Assembly: GCF_014621775.1 (NCBI RefSeq)
Contig: NZ_CP061204.1
Coordinates: 3,802,501-3,866,500 of the forward strand
Source: Stenotrophomonas sp. 169
GTDB lineage: Bacteria; Pseudomonadota; Gammaproteobacteria; Xanthomonadales; Xanthomonadaceae
Reading direction: 5' to 3'
Length of the DNA: 64,000 nucleotides
Shown here: positions 1 to 8,802 of the stretch, in pieces
How the letters are laid out: each line of letters begins with the position of its first letter
How positions within the stretch are numbered: the stretch's first letter is position 1
Notes under the pieces: generated by a model
Told to the model about the DNA's origin: nothing
Database searches by the model: none
Seen by the model: only the letters and a program-made list of their open reading frames with translations
Position numbers and translations under genes: made by a program

Positions 1-2
1 TG

Positions 3-1976
3 ATCGGCGCGTGGAATGCCATTTTCCAGCACGATCTGAAGGGTCTGCTGGCCTATTCCACGATCTCCCACCTGGGCCTGATCACGATGCTGTTCGGGCT
101 GTCCACGCCGATGTCGGTGGTCGCCGGTGTGTTCCATATCCTCAACCACGCCACGTTCAAAGCATCGCTGTTCATGGCGGCCGGCATCATCGACCACGAA
201 ACCGGCACCCGCGACATGCGCAAGCTGGGTGGGCTGAGGAAGCTGATGCCCTTCACCAGCGCGCTGGCGATCATCGCCTCGCTGGCAATGGCCGGCATTC
301 CTCTGCTCAACGGCTTCCTGTCGAAGGAAATGCTGTTCGCCGAAGCCTTGGATGCGGGGGGCCCGGAGCCGATGCGGCTGGCCATGTCCATTGCCGCGCT
401 GCTGGCCGGCGTACTCGGCGTGGCCTACAGCCTGCGCTTCGTGCACGACACGTTCTTCGGCAAGGGCCCGCACGATCTGGATCGCGTGCCGCACGAGCCA
501 CCGCGCTGGATGAAAGTGCCGGTGGAAATCCTGGTGGTGATCTGCGTGGCGGTGGGTATTGCGCCCGCACTGACCATCGCGCCGGTCCTGCATGCCGGTG
601 CAGCGGCCATCCTGGGCGACCGGATGCCCGAGTACAGCCTGTCCATCTGGCATGGCTTCAACCTGCCGCTGGCGATGAGCGCGGCCGGCGTACTCGGCGG
701 CATCGCGCTGTATTTCGGGCTGCGCAGGCTGATCAACCTGTATGCCGTGCGCAACACCACGCCCGGGCGTGACGCTTTCCATCACCAACTGGACCTGCTC
801 TCCGCGCTGGCCCAGCGGCTGACCGGCGCCATCGCCAACGGCAGCCTGCAGCGCATGCTGCTGGGCCTGGTGGTGGTCGCGGTGATCGTCGGTGCAGCGC
901 CGTGGCTGGCCGCGCCCGCTTGGCCGAACTGGCCCTCGCCACAGCCGATGCCGTTGCTGGGCTGGGCGCTGTGGGCGGTGATGATGGCCTGCGCCATGGC
1001 CACCCTGCGCATGTACAAGCAGCGCCTGCTGGCGGTGCTGCTGGTGGGCGGGGTCGGCCTGATGGTGGCCATGACCTTCGTCTTCCTGTCCGCACCGGAC
1101 CTGGCATTGACCCAGTTGCTGGTGGAGATGGTCACCCTGGTGCTGATGCTGCTGGGCATGAACTACCTGCCGGCGCAGTCGGTGACCGAGCGCTCCAAGC
1201 TGCGCAAGTACCGCGATGCCGGCATTGCGCTGGTGGCCGGCCTCGGGCTGGCCGCGCTGGCCTACACGGCCATGACCCTGCCGCCGAACACCATGGCCGG
1301 TGAGATGCTCGCCCGCGCCCTGCCTGAAGCGTATGGCAGCAACGTGGTCAATGTGATCCTGGTCGACTTCCGCGGCTTCGATACCTTCGGCGAGATCACC
1401 GTGTTCGGCATTGCCGCCCTGGTGGTGCATGCCATGCTGCGGCGGTCGCGGATGGCGCCGGAACAGATCATGCCCGGCCCGCCGATCAAGCTGCCGGTGC
1501 CGGCCGACCTGGCACAGATCATGTTCCCGCTGACGCTGACGGTGTCGATCTTCATGTTCCTGCGCGGCCACAACTCGCCCGGCGGCGGCTTCATCGCCGG
1601 CCTGATCCTGGCCGTGCCACTGCTGATCCAGTACGTCATCCAGGGCACCGCCTCGGTGGAGTCGCGCTTTGGTTTCGACTACATCCGCTGCATCGGCATC
1701 GGCCTGCTTATTGCGGTCGTGAGTGGTTGTGCGTCGATGCTGTTCGGCGTGCCGTTCCTGACCAGCGGCCACCTGGACCTGCACCTGCCGATCATCGGCG
1801 ACGTGCCGCTGGCCAGTGCCATCGGCTTTGATACCGGCGTGTACCTGGTGGTGTTCGGGGGCGCGATGCTCATGCTTTCCATGATGGGCACCATCAAGCC
1901 GTCGCGCACCCGTACCGCGCGCCGCGGCGAGATCGATCCGCAGAAACGTTCCGCACTGACCGGGGAGATGCGCTGA
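3..1976 (+). CDS. mrpA: Monovalent cation/H+ antiporter subunit A (MrpA/PhaAB fusion), 5' truncated by window
   Basis: The largest subunit of the multi-subunit Mrp/Pha Na+(K+)/H+ antiporter in the inner membrane. Only the last 657 codons are present; the reading frame is open from the first bases. The visible start (AWNAIFQHDLKGLLAYSTIS) is the conserved core shared with NADH dehydrogenase subunit L, with the HILNHATFKASLFM helix that carries a proton-path histidine and lysine. After about residue 470 the protein continues into an MrpB-like domain (FLRGHNSPGGGFIAG and further helices), so A and B are fused as in Pha-type (group 2) systems, which explains why there is no separate mrpB. The stop codon overlaps the mrpC start by one base (TGATG), showing translational coupling. 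Confidence 0.93.
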   Translation: MGAWNAIFQHDLKGLLAYSTISHLGLITMLFGLSTPMSVVAGVFHILNHATFKASLFMAAGIIDHETGTRDMRKLGGLRKLMPFTSALAIIASLAMAGIPLLNGFLSKEMLFAEALDAGGPEPMRLAMSIAALLAGVLGVAYSLRFVHDTFFGKGPHDLDRVPHEPPRWMKVPVEILVVICVAVGIAPALTIAPVLHAGAAAILGDRMPEYSLSIWHGFNLPLAMSAAGVLGGIALYFGLRRLINLYAVRNTTPGRDAFHHQLDLLSALAQRLTGAIANGSLQRMLLGLVVVAVIVGAAPWLAAPAWPNWPSPQPMPLLGWALWAVMMACAMATLRMYKQRLLAVLLVGGVGLMVAMTFVFLSAPDLALTQLLVEMVTLVLMLLGMNYLPAQSVTERSKLRKYRDAGIALVAGLGLAALAYTAMTLPPNTMAGEMLARALPEAYGSNVVNVILVDFRGFDTFGEITVFGIAALVVHAMLRRSRMAPEQIMPGPPIKLPVPADLAQIMFPLTLTVSIFMFLRGHNSPGGGFIAGLILAVPLLIQYVIQGTASVESRFGFDYIRCIGIGLLIAVVSGCASMLFGVPFLTSGHLDLHLPIIGDVPLASAIGFDTGVYLVVFGGAMLMLSMMGTIKPSRTRTARRGEIDPQKRSALTGEMR

Positions 1977-2353
1977 TGGAACTGGCCATTGCAAGTGCCA
2001 TCGGCGTGCTGACGATGCTCGGCGTGTATCTGCTGCTGCGTGCGCGCAGCTTCGATGTGATCCTGGGCATGACCTTCCTGTCCTATGCCACCAACCTGCT
2101 CATCTTCGCCGGGGGCCGCTTGGTCGCCGGCAGGCCGCCGGTATTGAAGGAGGGGCTGGACGCCAACCTGGGCAACTACACCGACCCCCTGCCGCAGGCG
2201 CTGGTGCTGACCGCCATCGTGATCGCCTTTGCGATGACGGCGGTGACGATCGTGCTGGCGATCCGCAGCCGCAGCGACAACCACAGTGACCATGTGGATG
2301 CGCACGAGCCGGACGACGATGCACCGCCGCGCCGCGACGAGGACCACGCATGA
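1976..2353 (+). CDS. mrpC: Monovalent cation/H+ antiporter subunit C
   Basis: Small NuoK-like membrane subunit of 125 residues with three predicted helices (ELAIASAIGVLTMLGVYLLL; FDVILGMTFLSYATNLLIFAGG; PLPQALVLTAIVIAFAMTAVT). The NLLIF and DPLPQALVLTAIVI segments are typical of MrpC/PhaC. The C-terminus is a short, charged, His/Asp-rich tail (SDNHSDHVDAHEPDDD). It overlaps mrpA by one base and mrpD by four, inside the tightly packed antiporter operon. Confidence 0.93.
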   Translation: MELAIASAIGVLTMLGVYLLLRARSFDVILGMTFLSYATNLLIFAGGRLVAGRPPVLKEGLDANLGNYTDPLPQALVLTAIVIAFAMTAVTIVLAIRSRSDNHSDHVDAHEPDDDAPPRRDEDHA

Positions 2354-3885
2354 ACCATCTGGTGATCCTGCCGATCCTCATCCCACTGCTCGGCGCATCG
2401 CTGTCGTTGTTCGTGGAACACCGCCGCTTCGGCCCGCGCATCCAGCGTGCCGTGGCATGGGCATCACTCACCGCATTGCTCGCCGCAGTGCTGCTGTTGT
2501 TCGCGCGCACGGCCGACGGTGTCGCCCTGGTCTACCTGCTCGGCGACTGGCCGGCACGATTGGGCATCGCCCTGGTGGCCGACCGGCTGTCGGCCTGGAT
2601 GGTGCTGACCACCGCCCTGCTCGCCATCGGCTGCCTGATGCATGCCTGCTCCGGCTGGGACCGCCGCGCACCGCACTTCCATGCCTTGTTCCAGTTCCAG
2701 CTGGTTGGCTTGAACGGCGCGTTCCTGACCGGCGACATCTTCAACCTGTTCGTGTTCTTCGAAGTGATGCTGATTGCTTCGTATGGCCTGCTGCTCAGCG
2801 GTGGCCGTGGCCTGCGCATGCGCATCGGCCTGCATTACGTGGTGTTCAACGTCACCGCGTCCACCCTGTTCCTGATCGCGCTCGGCCTGCTGTACGCCAC
2901 GCTGGGTTCACTGAACATGGCCGAGATCGCGCAGCGCATTGCCGAGGTACCCGCCTCGCACCTGGTGCTGCTGAAGGCCACCATGGGCTTGCTGCTGCTG
3001 GTGTTCTGCGCGAAGGCGGCACTGATGCCGCTGTACCTGTGGCTGCCCGAATCGTATGCGCGCGCGCCGGCGGCCGTTGCCGCCCTGTTCGCCATCATGA
3101 CCAAGGTCGGCCTGTACGCCGTGCTGCGCATCCAGAGCCTGTGGTTCGGTGACGAAGCCGGTGCGATGGCCGGGTACGGCCGCGACTGGCTGCTATGGGC
3201 CGGCGTGGTGACGCTGGTGCTGGGGGGCTTGGGCGTACTGGCCGCTGTGCGCCTGCGCGTGCTGATCTCGTATCTGGTGGTGGTGTCGGCCGCCACGCTG
3301 TTCATCGCTTTCTCGGTGGGCAACCAGCAGGTGCTCGCCGCCGGCCTGTATTACCTGCCGCACAGTACGTTCGTCGCGGCGGCGCTGTTCCTGATCGCCG
3401 ATCTCATCCGCCGCCGTCGCGGCGGTGCCAGCGACCGCAAGGAAGTGATCGCGCCGATGCCGGGCAAGGAAACGCCCGCCGTGCTGTTCCTGATCGCGGC
3501 CATTTCCATCGCAGGCCTGCCGCCGCTGTCTGGCTTCCTGGCCAAGGCCGCGCTGCTGCAGGGCATGCCGCCCTACCTGACCGCACCGGTCTGGGCAGCG
3601 GTACTGGGCAGCAGCCTGCTGGTCATCATGGGCCTGGCCCGGGGTGGCATCCGGCTGTTCTGGCGTGTCCCCCACGCCGAGCCTGACGCGCCCAAGCCGC
3701 GCAAGGCACCGACGCGCCGGATAGAACTCCTGGCGGCGTGCCTGCTGCTGCTGTACGGCGTCGGCATGACCGTCTTTGCTGCGCCGCTGATGCGACACGC
3801 CGATGCGATCGCCAGTGACCTGCTGCAGCCCTCGGGCTATGTTGACCAGGTCCGCGCCACCCAGCCAGAGGTCCGCAATCCATGA
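2350..3885 (+). CDS. mrpD: Monovalent cation/H+ antiporter subunit D
   Basis: 511-residue polytopic membrane protein of the NuoN/NuoM/MrpD proton-translocating family. The segment FLTGDIFNLFVFFEVMLIAS, with its conserved glutamate, and LLLVFCAKAALMPLYLWLPE, with its conserved lysine, are the hallmark antiporter helices. About 13-14 membrane helices are expected from the hydrophobic segments. Length is normal for the family. Start chosen at the ATG overlapping the mrpC stop (ATGA); the next gene overlaps its end by four bases. Confidence 0.94.
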   Translation: MNHLVILPILIPLLGASLSLFVEHRRFGPRIQRAVAWASLTALLAAVLLLFARTADGVALVYLLGDWPARLGIALVADRLSAWMVLTTALLAIGCLMHACSGWDRRAPHFHALFQFQLVGLNGAFLTGDIFNLFVFFEVMLIASYGLLLSGGRGLRMRIGLHYVVFNVTASTLFLIALGLLYATLGSLNMAEIAQRIAEVPASHLVLLKATMGLLLLVFCAKAALMPLYLWLPESYARAPAAVAALFAIMTKVGLYAVLRIQSLWFGDEAGAMAGYGRDWLLWAGVVTLVLGGLGVLAAVRLRVLISYLVVVSAATLFIAFSVGNQQVLAAGLYYLPHSTFVAAALFLIADLIRRRRGGASDRKEVIAPMPGKETPAVLFLIAAISIAGLPPLSGFLAKAALLQGMPPYLTAPVWAAVLGSSLLVIMGLARGGIRLFWRVPHAEPDAPKPRKAPTRRIELLAACLLLLYGVGMTVFAAPLMRHADAIASDLLQPSGYVDQVRATQPEVRNP

Positions 3886-4388
3886 CCCAGAAACGTCCCC
3901 TGCTGCGCCGGATCTTTCCCTCGCTGCCGCTCACGATCATGGTCATCGTGTTCTGGCTGCTGATGTCGGACAGCTTCAGCGTGGGCCTGCTTGCGCTGGG
4001 CCTGCTGCTCGGGCTGGTCGTACCCTTGTTCGCCGCACGCCTTGACCGCGAGTTCGCCCGCATCGGGACCCTGCGGCCCGTGCCCAAACTGCTGGCGGTC
4101 ACCCTGTGGGACATCCTGGTGTCCAATATCGAGGTGGCCGGCCAGGTGCTGGGGAAGGAGAGCAAGATTCACCCGGGCTTCGTCTGGATTCCGCTGGACA
4201 TCGCCAACGTCCATGGCATTGCGGCACTGACCAGCATGATCACGCTGACCCCGGGTACGGTGTCGGCCGCACTGAGCGACGACCGCAAATACCTGCTGGT
4301 GCATGTGCTGAACCTGGACGATGAGCAGCACCTGATCACCGAGATCAAACGCCGTTACGAGGCCCCGCTGATGGAGATCTTCCCATGA
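3882..4388 (+). CDS. mrpE: Monovalent cation/H+ antiporter subunit E
   Basis: 168-residue subunit with two N-terminal membrane helices (LPLTIMVIVFWLLM; VGLLALGLLLGLVVPLFAA), then a cytoplasmic domain containing the family pattern ALTSMITLTPGTVSAAL, typical of MrpE/PhaE. Its start overlaps mrpD by four bases and its end overlaps mrpF by four, so the gene belongs to the same transcript. No unusual features. Confidence 0.92.
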   Translation: MTQKRPLLRRIFPSLPLTIMVIVFWLLMSDSFSVGLLALGLLLGLVVPLFAARLDREFARIGTLRPVPKLLAVTLWDILVSNIEVAGQVLGKESKIHPGFVWIPLDIANVHGIAALTSMITLTPGTVSAALSDDRKYLLVHVLNLDDEQHLITEIKRRYEAPLMEIFP

Positions 4389-4669
4389 CCGGATTCGATG
4401 TCATCCAGAACACCCTGGTGGTATGCATGCACGTGGTGGGGTTGGCGATGCTGCTGGCCACCTGGCGCCTGCTGCGTGGCCCCACCGTTCCCGACCGCAT
4501 CCTCGCGCTGGACACCCTGTCAGTGACCGCCATAGCCCAGCTGATGCTGTTCGGCATGTACCTCAATTCGGCCATCTACTTCGAGGCCGCGCTGATCCTC
4601 GCCATGCTCGGCTTCGGCAGCACGGTGGTGCTGAGCAAATTCGTGCTGCGCCGGGACATCGTCGAATGA
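4385..4669 (+). CDS. mrpF: Monovalent cation/H+ antiporter subunit F
   Basis: 94-residue subunit with three predicted helices. The signature RGPTVPDRILALDTLSV (conserved Asp in RxxxPDRxxAxD) identifies MrpF/PhaF, a family implicated in cation and bile-salt efflux. Four-base overlap with mrpE (ATGA) and with mrpG. Confidence 0.92.
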   Translation: MTGFDVIQNTLVVCMHVVGLAMLLATWRLLRGPTVPDRILALDTLSVTAIAQLMLFGMYLNSAIYFEAALILAMLGFGSTVVLSKFVLRRDIVE

Positions 4670-5100
4670 TCACCGCCATCCAGATCGTGCTGTCGGTGGT
4701 GCTCCTGTTCGGCTGCTTCTTCATCCTGGTCGGCGCGCTGGGACTGGTGAAGCTGTCCACCTTCTTCAAGCGCCTGCATGCGCCGACCAAGGCCAGCACG
4801 CTGGGCGTGGGCTGTGTGCTGGTGTCATCGGTGGCGTACCACATCTTCCTGGGCCAGGATCCGCAGCCGCGCGAACTGCTGATCACCATTTTCCTGTTCA
4901 TCACCACGCCGATCAGCGCCCATCTGATGGCCAAGGCGGCGCTGTCGCTGCTGATGGAAACCCGCCCTACCCTGCCGGGTAACGAGCGCGCGAAAGAAGA
5001 GCAGTTGCCGCCACCGGAACCGGTGCGCGAGAAGGTCGTGGAAGAAACCAACGACACCTATACGTCGAATGAAAGCAAGACCGACGAATACGAGGGCTGA
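4666..5100 (+). CDS. mrpG: Monovalent cation/H+ antiporter subunit G
   Basis: Last gene of the antiporter operon, 144 residues. Three helices with the family motif GALGLVKLSTFFKRLHAPTK (MrpG/PhaG) and TIFLFITTPISAHLMAKAA. The tail after residue 100 is long, polar and acidic, and not part of the conserved family core. The ATG at 4666 is chosen because it overlaps the mrpF stop (ATGA); an upstream in-frame extension has no family similarity. Confidence 0.92.
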   Translation: MITAIQIVLSVVLLFGCFFILVGALGLVKLSTFFKRLHAPTKASTLGVGCVLVSSVAYHIFLGQDPQPRELLITIFLFITTPISAHLMAKAALSLLMETRPTLPGNERAKEEQLPPPEPVREKVVEETNDTYTSNESKTDEYEG

Positions 5101-5113
5101 CCGCGGGGTCAGC
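5096..5113. terminator. Palindrome spanning both convergent stop codons
   Basis: A 7-bp perfect stem (GCTGACC / GGTCAGC) with a 4-base loop contains the stop codon of mrpG on one arm and the reverse-complement stop of the CaCA antiporter gene on the other. It could end transcription from both sides, but no T-run follows it on either strand, so classical intrinsic termination is doubtful. Confidence 0.35.
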
Positions 5114-6065
5114 TTGCCAGCAGCGCCAGTTCCAGGCCTACCCAGGCAACGAAGGCAGCGAGCAGTACCCCGCCCTCAACGCGGCTCATGCGCAGGTCGC
5201 CGCGCAGCATCGGATACAGCACCAGAGCGAACGCCAGCACGGCGGGCAGTTCCAGACGCACGAAGGAAGCGGGCAGCGCGAGCGGCTGGATCACCGCCAT
5301 CGCGCCGATCACCAGCAACAGGTTGACCACGCTCGAGCCCAGTACATGGCCCAGCACCATGTCGCCCTGGCCACGGCGCGCGGCCATCACCGCCGCCGCC
5401 ACTTCCGGCAGCGCGGTGCCGATCGCCACCGGCAGCAGGCCGACCAGCAGCGGCGTCCAGCCCAGCGCTGTGCCGAAGTCCGCCGCAGCGCCGACCACCA
5501 GCCGGGCACCCCAGTACAGCGTCAGGGCGGCAAGCGCGAGGCGGATGACATTCAACAACAGGTTCGTGCGTGAGGCAGCGGAGTCGGCGATCGACGCCTG
5601 CACCTCCGGCGCCTCGCGCCGCCCCGCATGCAGCAGCCAGCCGAACGCCAGCCCGAAGGCTGCCAGCAGGATCGCGCCTTCCCAGCGTTGCAGCCCGCCG
5701 TCCAAGCCGAACACCAGCAGCAGCACCGCACCCAGCAGCAGGCACGTCCACGAACTGCGCAGCGCGCGTGCCCGCAGCAGCAACGGCATCGCCAGCGCCG
5801 CCACCGCGAGCGTCAGGCCCAGGTTGGCCAGCGTGCTGCCGACCGCATTGCCCAGCGCGAGCTCAGGCTGCCCCACCGTCAGCGCACGGGCGTTGACGGC
5901 GAGCTCCGGCACCGACGTCGCCAGCCCCAACAGCACCAGGCCGGCGGTGAAGGGCGACGCGCCGAAGCGCTGTGCCAGCCCGGATGCCGCCTTGACGACG
6001 GAATCGCCACCCAGCGCAAGCAGCAACAGGCCGAGCAGGAACCACGCAAGAGCGGCGGCAATCAT
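5109..6065 (-). CDS. Calcium/sodium antiporter, CaCA family (YrbG-like)
   Basis: 318-residue inner-membrane exchanger with two homologous halves. The alpha-repeat motifs are visible: ASPFTAGLVLLGLATSVPEL near the N-terminus with LALGNAVGSTLANLG, and in the second half LLPVAIGTALPEVAAAVMAA with MVLGHVLGSSVVNL. These G-(T/S)-(S/A)-x-PE and GxNxxN-like elements line the ion path of K+-independent Na+/Ca2+ exchangers such as E. coli YrbG (ChaA is a related exchanger). Positions normally Asn in the GNxxGSN motif are Gly-Ser-Thr/Val here. It converges with the Mrp operon, so two cation/proton systems sit side by side; a functional link is inference. Confidence 0.85.
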   Translation of the reverse strand: MIAAALAWFLLGLLLLALGGDSVVKAASGLAQRFGASPFTAGLVLLGLATSVPELAVNARALTVGQPELALGNAVGSTLANLGLTLAVAALAMPLLLRARALRSSWTCLLLGAVLLLVFGLDGGLQRWEGAILLAAFGLAFGWLLHAGRREAPEVQASIADSAASRTNLLLNVIRLALAALTLYWGARLVVGAAADFGTALGWTPLLVGLLPVAIGTALPEVAAAVMAARRGQGDMVLGHVLGSSVVNLLLVIGAMAVIQPLALPASFVRLELPAVLAFALVLYPMLRGDLRMSRVEGGVLLAAFVAWVGLELALLAS

Positions 6066-6151
6066 GGGGCGATCCTTCGGCAGGCGATGACCGCGATTCT
6101 ACGTCGGCATCAGGCCTTGTGGTGGCTACGCCGGCTGCGCCTTGAGAGAGA

Positions 6152-6775
6152 TCAGCCGCAGCCTTCCACATAGTCGACCTGTGGCGACTTGCCCACGCGC
6201 CAAGCGCCCACCTTGCCATCCGCGGCCACCGTGAAGTCCATGATCGCCTGCCCTTCCTGTGCGGGCCGCACGCGCAGGTGCTGTGCCTGCGCGTCGTACT
6301 TGTCCGGGCCCACGTCGGCACGCTCGGGGTACAGCTGCTGCAGCTCACCCAGGGTCATGCCCACCCGGCCACCGCCCGGTGCCACGACGCCCGGGCCGCG
6401 CACGTCGTAGCGCACCAGCTTCTTGCTCTCGAACATCAGCCACGGGCCTTCCGCCGATTCCTTTTCCGGACGCAGGTAATGGCAATCGTCATCGGGCACC
6501 TCACCCTGCAGTGGCGCGCCGAAACGGCCGCGCACTTCGTCTACCGTGGCGCCAAGGGCGATGGCGCCGTAGCCATCCAGGCGTGCCGGGCTGTCACTGC
6601 GCAGATCGACCGGCGACTTTGTCGCCATGTCCGCGTCGCTGGCCAGGTTGGCGTCGGTGCCGGACGAAGCCGCGGCTCCGGCAGTGGACGGCGCACCGGC
6701 CTGCGCGGTTTCCGGGGCCTTGCTGCAGGCGGAAAGTGACAGGGCCAGCAGGCCGGCGAGGGGCAGCATCTTCAT
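6152..6775 (-). CDS. Hypothetical lipoprotein
   Basis: 207-residue protein of unknown function. The start is set at the ATG giving a clear lipoprotein signal (MKMLPLAGLLALSLSAC, lipobox LSAC, Cys17); an upstream in-frame ATG would add 18 non-signal residues. After an Ala/Ser/Thr-rich linker the mature part contains one compact domain with GYGAIALGATVDEVRGRFG and GMTLGELQQLYP, a pattern of periplasmic domains in which two similar 'G-x-T-x-x-E' helices are repeated. Probably anchored in the outer membrane; the partner is unknown. Monocistronic. Confidence 0.75.
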   Translation of the reverse strand: MKMLPLAGLLALSLSACSKAPETAQAGAPSTAGAAASSGTDANLASDADMATKSPVDLRSDSPARLDGYGAIALGATVDEVRGRFGAPLQGEVPDDDCHYLRPEKESAEGPWLMFESKKLVRYDVRGPGVVAPGGGRVGMTLGELQQLYPERADVGPDKYDAQAQHLRVRPAQEGQAIMDFTVAADGKVGAWRVGKSPQVDYVEGCG

Positions 6776-6896
6776 GACGGTATCTCCGGGAAGGTAGTGG
6801 GCAGACGCTAACGCGGGCGATGTGCACACGCCGCATTGTCATCAGCGCTTAACCGCGACGGTTCAGGCTCGGCCTGCACCGCACTGACCGCCCGCC

Positions 6897-7427
6897 ATGC
6901 TCCCGCGCAAGACAGACCAAGCCCGCACTGCATTACAGGCCCATCGGGCCCCGCTGGACATGCGCCAGAGGCGCCTGCTCATCCTCTGCGATGGCCAGCG
7001 CGACCTGGCCGCGCTGACCGCGTTGATCGGGCCAGAGACGCCAGCGATGGTGATCCAGCTGGTGCAGGCGGGCTATCTGCTCACCACGCCGGAGGCGACG
7101 CCGTCGGCAACAGGGCCGGCCACCGCCGCGGACGCGGGCGTGCCGATCAGCATCCCGCCGGCCAGTCCCGAGCGACGGCGGTCACTGGCCGCTGCGCGCA
7201 TCTATCTGTTGGGCATCCTGGAGATGCAGCGTCATCCCCAGGCCGCCACGCTGCTCCGCGGTCTGCAGCTATCCCGCAGCGATGGTGACGTGGTTCTGGC
7301 CATGCAGTCGGCCCTGCTCGCGCTGCCCACGCTGACGTCAGTGGGTTATGCCGAACGCGTGCGCGAGCGCCTGCTGGAAGTCATGCCCACCGAGCACGGC
7401 AACCCGTTCGGTGCCGTGGCCGCTTAG
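6897..7427 (+). CDS. Hypothetical protein, helix-rich
   Basis: 176 residues, no signal peptide or membrane helix. The segment RQRRLLILCDGQRDLAALTA followed by 'IGPETPAMVIQLVQAGYL' resembles small winged-helix-like modules that occur in proteobacterial regulatory and scaffold proteins, but I cannot name a family. An Ala/Pro/Thr-rich linker (residues about 65-85) separates it from a C-terminal helical half. The ATG at 6897 lacks a good ribosome site; an alternative ATG lies 63 bases downstream. It converges on hmgA with only 11 bases between the stops. Confidence 0.6.
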   Translation: MLPRKTDQARTALQAHRAPLDMRQRRLLILCDGQRDLAALTALIGPETPAMVIQLVQAGYLLTTPEATPSATGPATAADAGVPISIPPASPERRRSLAAARIYLLGILEMQRHPQAATLLRGLQLSRSDGDVVLAMQSALLALPTLTSVGYAERVRERLLEVMPTEHGNPFGAVAA

Positions 7428-7438
7428 CGGGGACGGCT

Positions 7439-8743
7439 TCAGCGGGTGCGGAAGTGGTTCCGCAGGCCGTTCCAGCACTGCTGGTAGTCGCCCTGCCGGT
7501 GGCCCGCAGCCACTGCCTGCTGGGTCGGCCGGATCACGCCGCGCGTCTCGAACATGAAAGCCATCGTGTCCTTGATCACGTCCGGCTTGGACAGATCCGC
7601 CACGGAGGCCTTGTCGAAGGTCGGCGCATCCGGTCCGTGGCCGCTCATGCAGTTGTGCAGCGACGCACCGCCCGGTACGAACCCTTCTGCCTTTGCATCG
7701 TAGGCGCCGTGCACCAGCCCCATGAACTCGCTGGCGACGTTGCGATGGAACCACGGCGGGCGGAACGTATGCTGCGCCACCAGCCAACGCGGCGGGAAGA
7801 TCGCGAAATCCATGTTGCTGGTGCCGGGCGTATCGCTGGGCGAATGCAGCACCAGGAAGATCGAGGGATCCGGATGATCGAAGCTGATCGAACCGATGGT
7901 ATTGAAACGCCGCAGGTCGTAGCGGTAGGGCGCGTAGTTGCCGTGCCAGGCCACCACATCCAACGGTGAATGATCGATCGGCGCACGCCACAGCTGACCA
8001 TCGAATTTCGCCACCAGTTCGAAGTCACCGTCGATGTCCTCGAACGCCGCGTGCGGCGTCTCGAAGTCACGCGGATTGGCCAGTCCATTGGAGCCGATCG
8101 GCCCCAGGTCCGGCAGCTTCAGCAGCGCACCGAAGTTCTCGCACACATAGCCGCGCGCCTGCCCATCGGGCAGCTCCACGCGGAAGCGGATGCCGCGAGG
8201 AACCACCGCGATCTGCTGCGGTTCGACCTCCACCACGCCCAGCTCGGTCAGCAGGCGCAGGCGACCGAGCTGCGGCACGATCAGCAGCTCGCCGTCGGCG
8301 TTGTAGAAGTAACGACCCTGCATGTCGCGGTTGGCGGCATACAGGTGGATCGCCACGCCCGCGTGTGCGTCCGGCCCGCCGTTGCCGCCCATCGTGTACA
8401 GCCCTTCGATGAAATCGGTCGGCGTTTCAGGCATCGGCAGCGGGCTCCAGCGCAGCTGGCCCGGCGCAGCGGCCAGTCCGTGGAAGCTGCCCTGCACCTG
8501 CGGCTGCGCGAACGCGGTGAACTCACCGTGGGTGACGGCAGGACGGATCCGATACAACCAACTGCGCCGATTGGCGCCACGCGGCGCAGTGAACGCCGTG
8601 CCGGACAACTGCTCCGCGTACAGACCGTGGGCGACGGTCTGCGGCGCATTCTGTCCAACCGGCAGCGCGCCTTCCAAGGCCTCACTGGCGAACTCGTTGC
8701 CGAATCCCGTCTGGTAGCCGCGTGCCTGCATCGTGTTGGTCAT
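7439..8743 (-). CDS. hmgA: Homogentisate 1,2-dioxygenase
   Basis: 434 residues, the usual length. It opens the aromatic ring of homogentisate with O2 to give maleylacetoacetate, the central step of tyrosine and phenylalanine catabolism. The N-terminal [13 protein letters not shown], the [18 protein letters not shown] iron-ligand segment (His and Glu) and CMSGHGPDA (second His) are all present and intact. It lies 59 bases downstream of hpd on the same strand, so the two consecutive enzymes are very likely co-transcribed from the promoter in front of hpd. No fumarylacetoacetase or maleylacetoacetate isomerase gene lies in this window. Confidence 0.97.
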   Translation of the reverse strand: MTNTMQARGYQTGFGNEFASEALEGALPVGQNAPQTVAHGLYAEQLSGTAFTAPRGANRRSWLYRIRPAVTHGEFTAFAQPQVQGSFHGLAAAPGQLRWSPLPMPETPTDFIEGLYTMGGNGGPDAHAGVAIHLYAANRDMQGRYFYNADGELLIVPQLGRLRLLTELGVVEVEPQQIAVVPRGIRFRVELPDGQARGYVCENFGALLKLPDLGPIGSNGLANPRDFETPHAAFEDIDGDFELVAKFDGQLWRAPIDHSPLDVVAWHGNYAPYRYDLRRFNTIGSISFDHPDPSIFLVLHSPSDTPGTSNMDFAIFPPRWLVAQHTFRPPWFHRNVASEFMGLVHGAYDAKAEGFVPGGASLHNCMSGHGPDAPTFDKASVADLSKPDVIKDTMAFMFETRGVIRPTQQAVAAGHRQGDYQQCWNGLRNHFRTR

Positions 8744-8802
8744 CTGGAGCGTCCTGTTGTGTACCGGCCAGTGGCCGGCACGTACCCTTGCCGGAACCGA
8801 CC

